Shown here piece after piece: positions 33,225 to 44,189 of a stretch of 60,000 nt of DNA; positions within the stretch are counted from its first letter, which is position 1, and each line of letters begins with the position of its first letter. The position numbers and the translations under genes are program-made. The notes under the pieces were generated by a model. That model saw only the letters and a list, made by a program, of their open reading frames with translations, ran no database searches and was not told the origin of the DNA. This DNA is from Takakia lepidozioides (taxonomy: Eukaryota > Streptophyta > Takakiopsida > Takakiales > Takakiaceae): positions 51,691,053 to 51,751,052 of the forward strand of contig CM060732.1 of NCBI GenBank assembly GCA_030704615.1, in the 5' to 3' direction.

Positions 33225-33523
33225 ATGAACTTCCACATCAATTTTGTTAATACACTCAGTGGCCAACCGAGCTTCAAACTCTTTCCTGAGTTCCTCTTTC
33301 AAAGCTTCCAATTGAGTTAATGGAACATGGGACTTCACATAAGTTCCCAACAAATTGAGGGTTTTGCTTATGGAATTCATAAGCATAACCTGTTGTGGGT
33401 CATCATGATGGGCTTACTGTTCTCCCTGATCATCCACAGTATGATGCCTGACAACCCACTCTGGCCATTGCTCTACCAGATGCTCCTCCTGAACCCCCTC
33501 ATCCTCCACAGGTGCTACTGTGT
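33225..33523 (-). pseudogene. 3' tail of the inverted post-pol ORF, separated by a transposon
   Basis: On the minus strand this matches the end of the post-pol ORF at 50.6-52.2 kb: the GTGGAGGATGAGG...CATCATGATGACCC stretch of 52110-52226 corresponds to 33516-33396. Its upstream partner on the minus strand ends at 44367. The two are separated only by the 10.84-kb element and share the duplicated sequence TGCTACTGTGT, so they were once contiguous. The tail encodes a charged stretch (LEALKEELRKEFEARLATE). Confidence 0.8.
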
Positions 33524-33690
33524 TGGGGAATGCTTGCGCGTGAGCCTGTGAGCCTGTGAGCCTGGCTAGGCTCACGCCACGTCAGCAAGCATCCACGTGT
33601 TCAGGCCCTATTTCCGTGCTTCCCCCCCCCCCCCCCCCCCCTATTACCGCGGATCAGCTGTCGCCTATGTCCCAATTTTTTATCCCTCTT
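33524..33690 (+). repeat. Left terminal repeat region of the large DNA transposon
   Basis: It starts TGGGGAATGCTTGCGCGTGA, followed by GTGAGCCT repeats and GGCTCACGCCACGTCAGC at 33569-33586. A GGCCCTATTTCCGTGCTTCC motif (about 33603) and C18 follow, then CTATTACCGCGG at about 33643. It is related to 4888-5080. Confidence 0.75.
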
Positions 33691-34276
33691 CATTGCCCCC
33701 ACATGAATATTCTTTGTGGCCGAGAACAATGGCAGGTTTGCGGATGAATTATGATTGAGGTCATGACTTTGGAATGAGGAGATCGCCCACTAGAGAACTG
33801 AATATTAAAAGCAAACATTTTTTTTTGGCAAAGCAGTACATTCATTCCAACACACAAACATTTTTCAATTCCGCAATCCGAAGACCTACCCTAGGCAATC
33901 CCTAACTGTACTTAAAGAACTTGAAAAACAGTTTGGGGATGGAAGCAAAACCAAAACACAATTTATTGAGCCTCGGTACTTGAACCTAAAGAAATATTGG
34001 AGGTTTCAGAGGAACCACTTCCAGAGTTTACAGCAATATCATCTATGAATACAGCAGCACATCCATGACGTTTTTTTTTTCCACGACCTTCATGGAGATG
34101 CGAATACAGTGTTTGTTCGGATAACACCCGTGCGCAAGCTTCCACGTAAACCGGCAAGCGGTTGGATCTAGGGGGGCTCGGGGACATGTAGTATCCTTGG
34201 AAAGGTGTAAGCCACTATTTGTCGAACGGGAACGACACAAGGAAATGCAACATATTTTGCACGACTACAGAAGAAC
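33691..34276. other. Transposon interior between left end and methyltransferase stop
   Basis: No domain recognised. It presumably contains the 3' untranslated region of the methyltransferase gene. Confidence 0.4.
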
Positions 34277-36133
34277 TTACTCACACTCAAAATCGGAGTC
34301 CACGTCCAGATCCTCGTCAGGCGCTTCGGGCTCCTCCAGAAGTCCCTCTGTGGATGGGGCAGAAGTAGTGCCCGACTCAAGCTGATGAAGCTCGCTTGAG
34401 AAGAGCTCCGTATCAGCTTCCATGCCGAAGAAGTGCCTTCTGGCGCTCTTGCAAGCATGAAAACATGCTCCTGCAAATCCAAGAAGAACGAGAAATAAAA
34501 ACAGGGTTTCCCTAAGGTCACTGCCCATATGTCAAACACAATGTGAAGGGCCCCACCTGTGCCCATAGACAAGTCAACCACTCGTCCACCATGACGGTTG
34601 CATGTCTCCACCAAAGTCTGCATGAAAGCTGGAGATTTCTCCCGTGCACCTCTCCAAGGGACACCAATCGACCTTTTCATAGTTCGACCCGAGTCGACGT
34701 AATTGAAGATAACATCATCCTCCACAGGCTTGCAGGTGGGGTCAATGTGAGCTGCAAGGTCCCTCAACTGAAACTCAGCAACACCAGGAGGAAGAGTGTC
34801 CTTCCGCATCACCAGGCACAAAGCTTCGAAGACCCGTGTCTGTCAATAATCACGAAGAGAGCATGAGACAGAAGACATAACCCACCATTTTGATTTACCG
34901 AAAAACCACGAAACATCAATTGAAAGGAACCAACTCACTTTCTGCCCCGAGAACTCGCCCTTCGTAAGAGGCAGAGTATTGATGCATGTCCAAGTTTTGA
35001 TGACACGAAACCCGGAAGCTTTCATGTAGCTGAAAAGAGTTCTTCAAGCCGACATGTCCTTTGACTGCATGAGAAGAAGAGCCCCCGAGTCCGAAAGGAA
35101 TTTGTTGCTGAACGAGAAAGCCCACTGCCAGTAACGAGAATCCGATTTGTTCCAAGTCGGGGTCGAATTGGAAGGGAACACATCAGGGACGGGAAAACCG
35201 TCAGGAATGTCCAGCACCACAAGGTCAGTCGCGTATGCCTGCTGAACTCCATTCACCCATTCCGGACTTTTTGTGACCCACAGCAAAAAAAGAGGAGACA
35301 GTGTAAGAAGCCCAATCCAAATCTAACAGGAGATCAATCCCCTGGACAAGCCACAACAAGTTGCCAAAACACAATTATTCATACAACAGTTTAGACATAA
35401 GTGCTTACCTGAGTGAGGAACGAAACAAGCATGTCCCATGACTTCGAGGGCACCCCTTTGAATGTGGACTTCCGGGACTCCATCATTGCAAGAAAACTTT
35501 CATTCAGCACCTTACGATTGACTGGCCCAAAACCCTGGAGGGATGTTCTCTCGCCTCGAAAACTTGCTCCCTCGGCTTTGATGTTCTCTTATCCCTCCTT
35601 GTGGGAGAAGGTTGTCTTTCAGGAACCTCTGACGGTCCCTGTCCTTGCGGAGCTGCACTTTTCCCCTTCCCCTTCGGATCCCCGACAATCTTCCCCTTTT
35701 GTTTTGGAGTAGCAGTTTTCTCGGGCTCTTTTGCAGCCAGAGCAGAAATGATTCTGTCTTGGATGTCTTTGTCAGCCAATGGGGCAATTGCTGCGGCATT
35801 GTCGTTCAGGTTTCTCAAAACAACTTCATCAAATGGTGTGTCCTGTTTTGGCAGGTCGAGATACCACCCACAGTCTCTGAAGTGCGCCCTGCTCCAGTCT
35901 CTGGCAATACCAGCCATGTACATTGTCTTGTCATTGGAGGGGTCAGCCCATGAATAGATGAAGTCTGGGTCATCGCTAAGGTACTTTTCCGGTATGAGGA
36001 TATGATACATATACCTGAATCACACACCAAAAACCCAGACAGACATTCGATCTGAAAATGAAAAAGAACACACATCCGGAAAAAGATATTGAAATGCAGG
36101 AAGGCAACACTCAGAAATGAACTTTTGCAATCC

Positions 36134-36762
36134 CGAATCAACCTTGCATTGACGCAATGTTGATTCGAGCAGAAATGAGAAACACCAAATGATAATGTTG
36201 TATTGATAGAGACAACGACTGACAAGCGCAATTCAACATTGCTTCAAAGCAAGGTTGTTTTCATTCACAGAGGAAATGGAAAACACTGCTTGAAAACTAC
36301 CATGTGACTATGTACCGGTGCGGATATTCAACATTGCGTTGGCGCAATGTTGAAATCCTTTGTTGAAACACATGTCAGTGGTATCTGATAATCATAAGTT
36401 TCCTACAATTGTATGGAAATCGGGAGATTGCTGCGGGACATTTCCATCAATCCATACCGCCAACTAACGTTGCGTCAACGCAAGTCTGTTTGTTGGTACA
36501 GTGAAAGCTGTAAATAGCATTTCAAACAGACTCCAAACAGTCTTATGTTCATCTTGGCAGCATTGGAACTGGATTTGAACTACCCAAAACCACAGGAAAA
36601 GCTACATAGCCTGCCACTTCATCAACCTTGCGTTGACGCAAGGATGATTTTCCTGTCAGTTTATCCCTTTTCACATGCAGAAAAACGGCATTATGGGATA
36701 CGCTGGTATAGGTAACTGAAACCAGGACAATGGGATACAACCTTGCGTTAACGCAATGTTGC
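36134..36762. repeat. Five palindromes of the AACCTTGCGTTGACGCAAGG type inside one intron
   Basis: All lie in the 878-bp intron 36015-36892 of the methyltransferase gene: 36134-36167 (34 bp, arms extended by CGAATCAAC/GTTGATTCG), 36327-36354, 36468-36485, 36621-36648 and 36737-36762. Where one arm reads ACATTGCG the other reads CGCAATGT, and where it reads ACCTTGCG the other reads CGCAAGG, with few exceptions. So the arms vary together. Confidence 0.9.
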
Positions 36763-38644
36763 TTGACAGCACATGCAGAGCCCTCAGAGATCCCTCAAAG
36801 CCCTGCAAATTCGCAATTCTTTATGGAAAGAACGACACAAGAATGCAGAAACATACCCTTCAAGTACCAAATTTAATTCAAGGAGGTCACACCTGTACAA
36901 CACTCGTTTCATTGCTTGCTCGCTGTTGTACTGGTTTTTGAATTCGTAGGACCTGGAGATTCCTTTGTCTTTCTCAAACTTCCTGAAGAAGCAGTTTTTC
37001 CAGACAGCGAGCTTCCATCTCCTGATGTAGGCCTCCAGTGTGATCCTGGGGCAAGCCATCTGGATTTTATAGTCTGCCATCGACTCAGCAAGTGCAGCCA
37101 CTGCACGTTTTTCCAGCTGCAACAAGAAAGCTCATGAGAATTTGGGAGAGGTTACGGAGCAACACAAATGTCTGAAAATGGTTTGGTGGAAACCTTACCT
37201 GGCTCCAGAATGTGGCTTTGTGTAGCCACTGGTCGAATGTGTGGTCGCTAACAACTTTTATTGCTTGTGTCTTCGGGTCCCTCTCTGGAGTTGGGAACAT
37301 GTTCGTGTCTCTCACAAGAGGATCCGAATTCCATATCTCCAACCACCTGATTTTGGTTGCATTGTCCACCATTGAAATGGAAAGGCGATGTAGTTTCTCT
37401 TGAGTCATTTCTGGCTTGGAGCCATACTTGTCATAGTGTGCTTTCACCTGCTCCAGAAATTCCGTGCCAAGACTTGGATCTGCTATCCGGATTTGTTTGT
37501 CGAATGCACTCATGAGGTTCTTCCTTTGATTATTCATCTCGAACTTCATCATGTCCTCAAGCCCAGTTGCAGACCGCTGCTCTTCTGTGTGGGAATCATA
37601 GTACTCTGCTTTCGCCTTCAAACCAGTTTATGCTATTTCTTGCTGCATACATTACAGGTAAAAAGAATCAAACACTGGCGTTTCTTCACAAAATTTGCAG
37701 TAACAACAGGCAAACACGTGTCAAGAAGCTTACAGTGTACATGTAGTCAAGAAAAGCCTCCCTTGTCAAGCTGTACCATGTGCTTGTCTTCTTCTCAGCA
37801 CACCTCTTCATCTGCTGAGGACTGAGCACGTTCGTGAATGACTCCAGTGGCATCAGCCCTACCTTCTAGATGCGGAATAGAGTGTGGCACAGATTGGTCG
37901 TCACATGAGATGTTTCATTGGACCTGGAAAAACCTTCAACTCATAAGATGATTTCAAATTGTCGAAACGCGGAACAAACACAAAGTTGGAAACTTACTTG
38001 TTTATGTCGTGCATGGCTGTCAAGAGCTGCGTGACACGTCCTTTGTGATCGAGAACCATGGAAACCACGCTCCAGTGCCATTCGATCTCGTCCGAGTGCA
38101 AGCTTGAAATGTAATCCATCCAGGCAAGCAGTCTGTGGTTCCCATCCCAGACAAAAAAACATCTTTCCCATGAATGCTTTTGTGGAGGCCTTTTTGGACA
38201 GCTTAAACTCGAACTCCCTGTTTACATCCCGCCAGCATGCATCCCAACTTTGCTCAATGTCCTCTGTTACAAGACACTCCTCTCCTTTCGTGTTCATAGT
38301 GGATACGTAGAACACTGCTGATCCCTTGACATAGCCGTGAACAAAGTCGTTCTTCAACTTCGTTATATCATTCCTCAATGCCGGTCGAACAGCGGGCATG
38401 GAGATCATCGTGCACAGCGGAATGACCAGGTTTCCGCCGGGAACCTCCATCGACAGAATCACCTTCGACGAGTTCACTTTTTGCCCACCCATTATCTCCT
38501 CGGCCTTGTCTTCATAGTGTCCCTCCAATGAGTCTTCCTCACCTTCACCTTCTGACGCGGCCAAATCTTCCCCCCTCGGATTTCCTTTTTCTTTTCCTCT
38601 GCACACAATGAATACTCTGTGAGTGACAGATTGAGCTCCGATGG

Positions 38645-39174
38645 ATCAACCTTGCTTTGACGCAAGGTTGATTGATGGGGATGTAGTTTAGACTGAAAAG
38701 CATACAGGAGGAAAGACTTTTGAACCCAAAAAATGCTTTGCGTTGACGCAGGGTTCTTTTGGGAGCTTCAAATAATCAACTTTCCCTACCTTACAGTCCA
38801 GGGTATGAGAGTTCGGACGCTTCGATTGAACAAAAAAGGCATCAAAACCAGCCTTGCGTCAACGCAAGGTTGATTCTTGTGCGGCATCTGTTCGTTTCAC
38901 CAGAAGTTCTAAACATACACTATAGAGGTCGGCATCAACCTTGCGTTGACGCAAGGTTGATTGCGAGCTCTCGGATCGGGGTTCAACAAACAAAATATCT
39001 ACAAGAAAAGGAGATTGTTGTCTCTGCTTCTTCTTTGCAATTGATGATGCGTCGCAAGCATCCATGTCTGTCTAGCTTGATTGTAGTGCAGCATTTGCAC
39101 TGTTTTGATGCCCAACATATACACTTAGGAGGTCGACTTCAACCTTGCGTTGACGCAAGGTTGATGTCGACCTC
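38645..39174. repeat. Five further palindromes of the same type upstream of the methyltransferase exons
   Basis: 38645-38672, 38735-38753 (degenerate), 38846-38875, 38934-38961 (28 bp, 13-bp perfect arms) and 39129-39174. The last has 46 bp with one mismatched pair and arms extended by GAGGTCGAC/GTCGACCTC. They lie between possible first exons of the methyltransferase gene. Confidence 0.9.
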
Positions 39175-39399
39175 AATGCTTAGCATGAACCAGACAGAAA
39201 CAGAGAGAGAAAAAAAAGAGTTCATAGCCACCTCCGGTTTCTTCTTTGCACTTGATGATGCTCCTGATGCATTCAATTTTTCCATGGGGTCTGGAGGTAG
39301 CATGCTTCCAAGGAGGTCCCGGTGATGCGAAACAAGGGCAGACGGCAGCGTTTCCGCATCCGTTTGTTCTCCCTGCTCTTTGAAGACCTGGTTCTCCAC

Positions 39400-40213
39400 T
39401 CGCAGTGCTTTCTCCCGAGCCCAGCCTCGTCCTCCCCCCTTCTATTGGAGGTTGCTCATCGGTCGCCTCCGGATCACTTCAAGACCTTCCTCTCCACACT
39501 GTGGCAGAATCCTGCCCTTCGTCTTCCTCTACGCCGGAGGTTTCTTCTCCCATTCTAAGTTCCCGTCTCGCCCTCATCCTCTCCTTAGCGCGTGCCCTTT
39601 GCTTGTTTGATGTGAAATAAAGTTCTTCGACGCTTGCTTCTCCCTCGGAAGGGTCACCGTCTCTGCAGAATCCAGGGTTGCAAAGACAATAAGGAGAAGA
39701 GGGAAAAAAGAGGACTATCGGAGGTTCATCGCAAGGCCTTCAACGCCAAGATGTTCGCTCGCAACGTTCAGTGCGCCACTGACTCGTTCCACATGCATGG
39801 CGAACACGTGTCCATATAACGATGAATATCGGCGGAGCATTATAGCATCCATCCAAAATCGTTGGGGCACCTCTCATCTGAAAAAGTTCATTATTGGAAA
39901 TATCTTCTGGGATGTTCCAGAGGAATGTGAAGTATGTACAGTTGTACAGCGGTGCAGGTGCCGTTAAAATTAAAAATGGGCATCTCTTCTGGCTCTCTGA
40001 CATGACCAAATGGCGGCTCTGTCAGTCAATCTGTCAACTAATGCACTGGTGGGGCACTTGTGAAAAAACAGTTGGATTCTAGGATTAGGAGATCTGCAAG
40101 CCGGAGCGATACTGCAATTGTGTGTGAGGACGCCAAAAACTCCGCTCCCACACAACCTGCATTCAGAAGCACCATCGGACTGTGAACTCTACTTTCTGAA
40201 GCAACATCGACAT
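39400..40213. other. Region between the divergent methyltransferase and transposase genes
   Basis: About 0.8 kb between the two divergently read genes, presumably holding both promoters. The open frames here are short and proline/serine-rich, without domains. I cannot identify a core promoter with confidence. Confidence 0.4.
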
Positions 40214-43200
40214 ATGGCCTCCCAGGCCATGGGCTCCCTTGACGCGGACTTCTTCAGTGAGGACCACCCTGTGCCATTTTCTTACGAGGTGGAAGATGAT
40301 GGTTTTGCGGTGGTGCATGAACTCGTCCTCGCAACGCAGTTTCGGTTGGAAAATGGAAGTCTATTCGTTCAGAGGGAAGTGTACGATGCCAATGGAAAAC
40401 TGGTCAAGTACGCGTTCCAGAAACCTTCGCATACTGCACCAACCACACAATGGAGAGTGCCTCCAGGCAGATACAGGGTGCTTAGTGCTCCTCTGAGACA
40501 GTCTGCAGGATCGTTCGTAACTCCTGGCACGGCAGCATCAGTGGCCCAGGAGAAACACCCGTGGTTGTCAAGAAGGAGACGAGTAGCGTTAACACTGTGG
40601 TTGAGCTTTCGGACTCATCCTCCGATGACACATGTGCAATACCGCCCGTGGATCAGCCATGTCCACATGTAGAAGCAGATGTGGAGGAGATCACCAGTGT
40701 CATTCCTAAACTGAAAGCCATGGGTGGGATGGCAGGATTCAAGAGTGAGTTTGAGGGGATAGACTGGAGCACTTTCAATATTCAGAGGGTGGCATTCTTG
40801 CCGGAATCTTTTGATGGTAATACTGTTTTCGAGCTGCCTCCTCCTGGTCGCGTGTGGGGGCATTTCTAGTCTCCTGGAAGGAATGGACAAAAAGCACGAT
40901 GGGCACCCTTGGTGCCGCACAAAAACCTCCAATATTCACAACAACGACAAACTCATATTCAGGCGAACAGTCTGTAATGGGCACCTGAAATGCGAGAACA
41001 TGAAATGCAGACACTTCGCATTGTCAGGTGTGCAAAACCAAAGCGAATGGGATGGTGTCAGTGAGAATCCATTCAAGCCTGGGGTGACACCACCATACAG
41101 TAACACTTTTGTGTGAAGTTCTGTAGTGGTACCACCCCTTGCTGCCTTGCTTTGTGTGGCGCCAGAATGTATTATGTGGTGCATCGATTCAAAACCCTGA
41201 CTAGAGCCTGTGTCCATTTCGGTTTTCACAACCACCCTGTGTCCAAGGGGGATTATAGGAGAGCGTTGACACAGTCTCGCGTCTGATAAGGCAAGAGTTG
41301 GATACCAATCCAACTGGAACCACATCTGCAATTGCCATGGGGCGAGCAAGTCCTTTCTGGAAAGCCGTATTCTGTGTGCATCAAATTCGGTTGGAGGAAT
41401 ACTGGAGGGACCAGCTTTGGACACTGTTATGGACCATTTCTCAACTTTGACTTCTCCAAACATTAGGAATCAGGTGAACGCTTTAAGAATGGGCTCTGGG
41501 AGCCGAGGTTATATGGACAATATTATGGATTTGAAGAAAAGGAGCATGTACGACTACATCCAAGACATCGTTTTCCCGGGACAAGGAGCCAGGAAAGTGT
41601 TCTTGTTCAAAATGTCCACAAAAGGTGAGGGCAGCGGGGTCAGCCTGGTTAAACGTATGCAGAAGGGTGGCGATCTTGGCAACTGCTTCCTTATGTTCGA
41701 TCATGTCAAGAGGGTTAAAGACTGGACCACAATGGCATGTCATGTTTACGACCCTGTGTACCAGCGGGTCATGACAATTGCAGTGTGTGACATGCAGTCA
41801 GAGGACACAGATTCACAACAGCTCATGTGGAAGCTCTCATTCGTGTTATGGCCTCCAATGGTCTCCCATCTCCCAATTTCGTTGGTTTCATGGCCGATAG
41901 TGCTCAAGCTAACTTCAACGCTGTCCGCATTGTTTCGGGACGGGAGATCCCAAAAGTGCAATGCCTGGAAGAGAACGTACGTGTCTTTTCCATTGGACAC
42001 AATCCCTGGACAAACACACAAAGACATACATCAAGCCAGATATGCAGACTATGCATCGTCAACTGTGCAAACAGTACAAAGACGCCAAAACTATGGGGGA
42101 AGCGAATACATTGTTCCAGACAATTCGTGCCTGGTGGTACTCATCTGGAGCGGCATCGGAGGACAGCATGAGGGCACTGCAAGACTGGTTCGCATTTTGG
42201 CACTTCCGTTACCGACAGTGGGAGCGGCCATGACAACGGTGAGTGGTTTGCATTCACCTTCGTTTGGGTGCTTCGGATATATGCTTTCATGGTCCAATCC
42301 TTATATCGGTTTTGTGTTTTTTTGCCTTGCAGCATATGTCCATTGAGGAGATGGCGGACATGCCTTCTTGCAATCTTGCGGAGACAGTGCACAATGCCTG
42401 GTTGCAGCAATCCGGCAAAAAAGGAAGAGATTTGTATGCGGCGACGGCCGATGACCTTATTCGTGCTCTGCAGCAAACCAGATACAGGTCATTCTTGAGG
42501 GGTGGCCTTGGTGGCAAAGGCCCGGACAGGAGCGAGTTGATGTTGCGGGCAGCTGGAAGATCAGGGGATCCCAGCAAAATAGCGCGGGCCGTGAGCATAT
42601 GTGCAGATGGCACCCCTCTCGTGGGAAGAGTTCCCCATCTGGAAGGCGAAGAGAGATTCGGGTCTTTGCAAACGGAAATTGGACACCCCTCCGGATCGGA
42701 TGCAGATTCCCATAGGGCGGACAGGGTGAACTTCTCGACGCCACGTGTTCCCTTGGATCAGAGATGGAATTGCGGAACATCCACATGTGAGGGCTACTCT
42801 GCCCCAGAGCGGACCCCTGCATCAAGCACTGTCACTGCAATGGTTGAAGACCAGACACGTGGTGCCGCATATAATCGAGTCCATGGGCTTGGACGAGGTT
42901 TGGCATATAGAACGCCCAAGTGCTGGATCGCGTGTGAAATGCGCGGCGATCAGGGCCACCAATCATGAAAAATGTACATCATTAATATCCAGAGGAAAGA
43001 ACGCACTGCAGCTCCTACATTCACGGGTTTGTTTCTCCCTTACGGACAAGGCAAGGCAAAGAACCACAAGTTCTGGTTCTGCGCTGACGATTGTGGGAGA
43101 TGTGTGCATGGGACAGTGAGGCCTTCCGTGGTAAGGAAGCCTACTCCACCACCGTGTGGCCTGTGAAGATGGGCACAGGTCTCACTCACGAGAGATCGCA

Positions 43201-43413
43201 ATGCTGGAAGAGGCGGGTTTCTCCCTAGCCAGACATTCCATTGACGTGAAGGTGCTTCAAGTAGAAGCGGTTCACGGGTACCTCCGCCTGACGCTCACTT
43301 GTTGGGCCAACCAGACGGAATGGAAGCTTGGTTCGACGATTCCCTCCAACCGCAGAACACTACGGCAAATTGAGTCGCCAGAATGCTTCACGCTCGTGTT
43401 GCGGGAACAATGA
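40214..43413 (+). pseudogene. MULE-like transposase with GCM/WRKY-like zinc finger, copy 2
   Basis: Start at ATG 40214 (MASQAMGSLDADFF). Order: a domain ending TTQWRVPPGRYRVL; an acidic linker (VVELSDSSSDDTC); IDWSTFNIQRVAFLPESF. A zinc-finger-like block follows: MDKKHDGHPWCRTKTSN, then CNGHLKCENMKCRHF (about 40880-41015). Next are LTRACVHFGFHNHPVSKG and YDYIQDIVFPGQG. The DDE-type core has FDHVKRVKDWTTMACHVYDP (41697-41756), SPNFVGFMADSAQANFNAV (second Asp, about 41865), then ERTCLFHWTQSL (CxxH, about 41975) and a helical region with AWWYSSGAASEDSM. An intron from about 42239 to 42332 (GTGAGT...TTGCAG) precedes SIEEMADMPSCNLAETVHNA and a Cys-rich C-terminus (HKFWFCADDCGRCVHGT, about 43060). 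Single-base frameshifts near 40530, 40850, 41110-41250, 41830 and 41950 disable this copy. Confidence 0.78.
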
Positions 43414-43890
43414 GTGTGCCTGATCCAGGGTATGGTCGGTCTTCACCATGATCTCTCCGCATCTGCGCTGCAGGACAGGACGTAACGACATCACTGTTTC
43501 CTAATTTTCCCAATTGTACATGTCCTGATTTTGTTGGTATGCTTTCAAGTAGTTTGGGAAAGAGAGGGAAGTTCATACCGTGCAAACACCTTTACTTCAT
43601 CTTCTTGAGAAGGATGGTTTGTGATCCAAAGCACGACTTCTTCATTCACCAAGCCACTATGAGTTTCAACGAAGTCAACACACTTCTACAGCGGGATACA
43701 ACCCCATAAAAATCTGTGTTTTCCTTGACTACAACTTGTAATGGGAATGACTGTTCAAGTCTAGTGTCTCTCAATGTATGTCATCTAACATCTTTGCTAT
43801 GCGTGGGTCAATGCATTTGTCGCATTGGTTTGTCATTCTTTTCATTAGCAAACACAAGAAACTACCTTCAGATAGACAGATGATCAAATC
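43414..43890. other. Transposon interior, no gene recognised
   Basis: Probable 3' untranslated region of the transposase gene; no further domain. Confidence 0.35.
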
Positions 43891-44130
43891 AACCTCGTGT
43901 CAATACGAGGTTTACTTGAAGTTCTCCAAATCCCCCTTGTGTCGACACAAGGGTTGATTTTAGTTCTCAGAAAAACAACATCGTGTCAACACGAAGTTCA
44001 TTTTTGTTCCAGGAAAACAACCCTCGTGTTAACACGAGGTTTACTTGAAGTTTCTCCAAATCCCCCTTGTGTCGACACAAGGTTCATTTCAGTTCTATGA
44101 AATGAAGCTCCTGTTAATAGAAGGTTGAAC
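43891..44130. repeat. Palindrome array of the CCTCGTGTTAACACGAGG / CCTTGTGTCGACACAAGG type
   Basis: Units: 43891-43912, 43934-43953 (perfect 20 bp), 43981-43994, 44022-44039 (perfect 18 bp), 44065-44082 (perfect 18 bp) and a degenerate one near 44105. The spacers TTTACTTGAAGTT and CTCCAAATCCCC recur, so the array has a higher-order repeat of about 130 bp. The core (GTTAAC, GTCGAC, GTCAAC) relates it to the intron palindromes. Confidence 0.9.
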
Positions 44131-44189
44131 TCCAGGAAAGCCCAAAACCCTTCATCCGTTTCACCTTCATGTGGTGAAATCAGCAGTTG

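Larger units (their letters stand above)
34277..39399 (-). pseudogene. Beta-class amino-methyltransferase (N6_N4_Mtase-like) gene with introns, lightly broken
   Basis: Exons on the minus strand, mostly with GT-AG borders: 37998-38606, 37734-37923, 37199-37615, 36893-37116, 35409-36014, 34939 to about 35274, 34557-34839, 34277-34470. Earlier exons are possible near 39.3 and 39.0 kb (KLNASGASSSAKKKPEVA). The catalytic part has the beta-class order. LVVLDIPDGF comes first, in the place of the DPPY motif. A Lys/Arg-rich region ending REKSPAFMQTLVETCNRHGG follows. Motif I is VVDLSMGTG, split by an intron, then GACFHACKSARRHFFGMEAD, as in RRxxGxExD of N4-cytosine/N6-adenine methylases. An acidic tail (DEDLDVDSDFECE) ends the protein. 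Upstream parts are novel (DCGWYLDLPKQDTPFDEVV; a Lys/Pro-rich linker). Lesions: a frameshift in an A7 tract (38153-38159), TAG at about 37868, an indel near 35530, TGA at 35044-35046. The target could be DNA or RNA; DIPD instead of DPPY makes activity uncertain. Confidence 0.72.

Noticed and set aside
34277-39399. Bacterial contamination as the source of the methyltransferase
   Set aside because: The coding sequence is split by introns with GT-AG borders and lies inside a plant transposon with a target duplication.
39322-39620. Three overlapping plus-strand ORFs rich in Ser, Pro and Leu
   Set aside because: They overlap in three frames, show no domain, and lie in the presumed bidirectional promoter region.
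43891-44130. CRISPR-like array
   Set aside because: The repeats are palindromes with conserved, repeated spacers in a eukaryotic transposon; there are no unique spacers and no cas genes.
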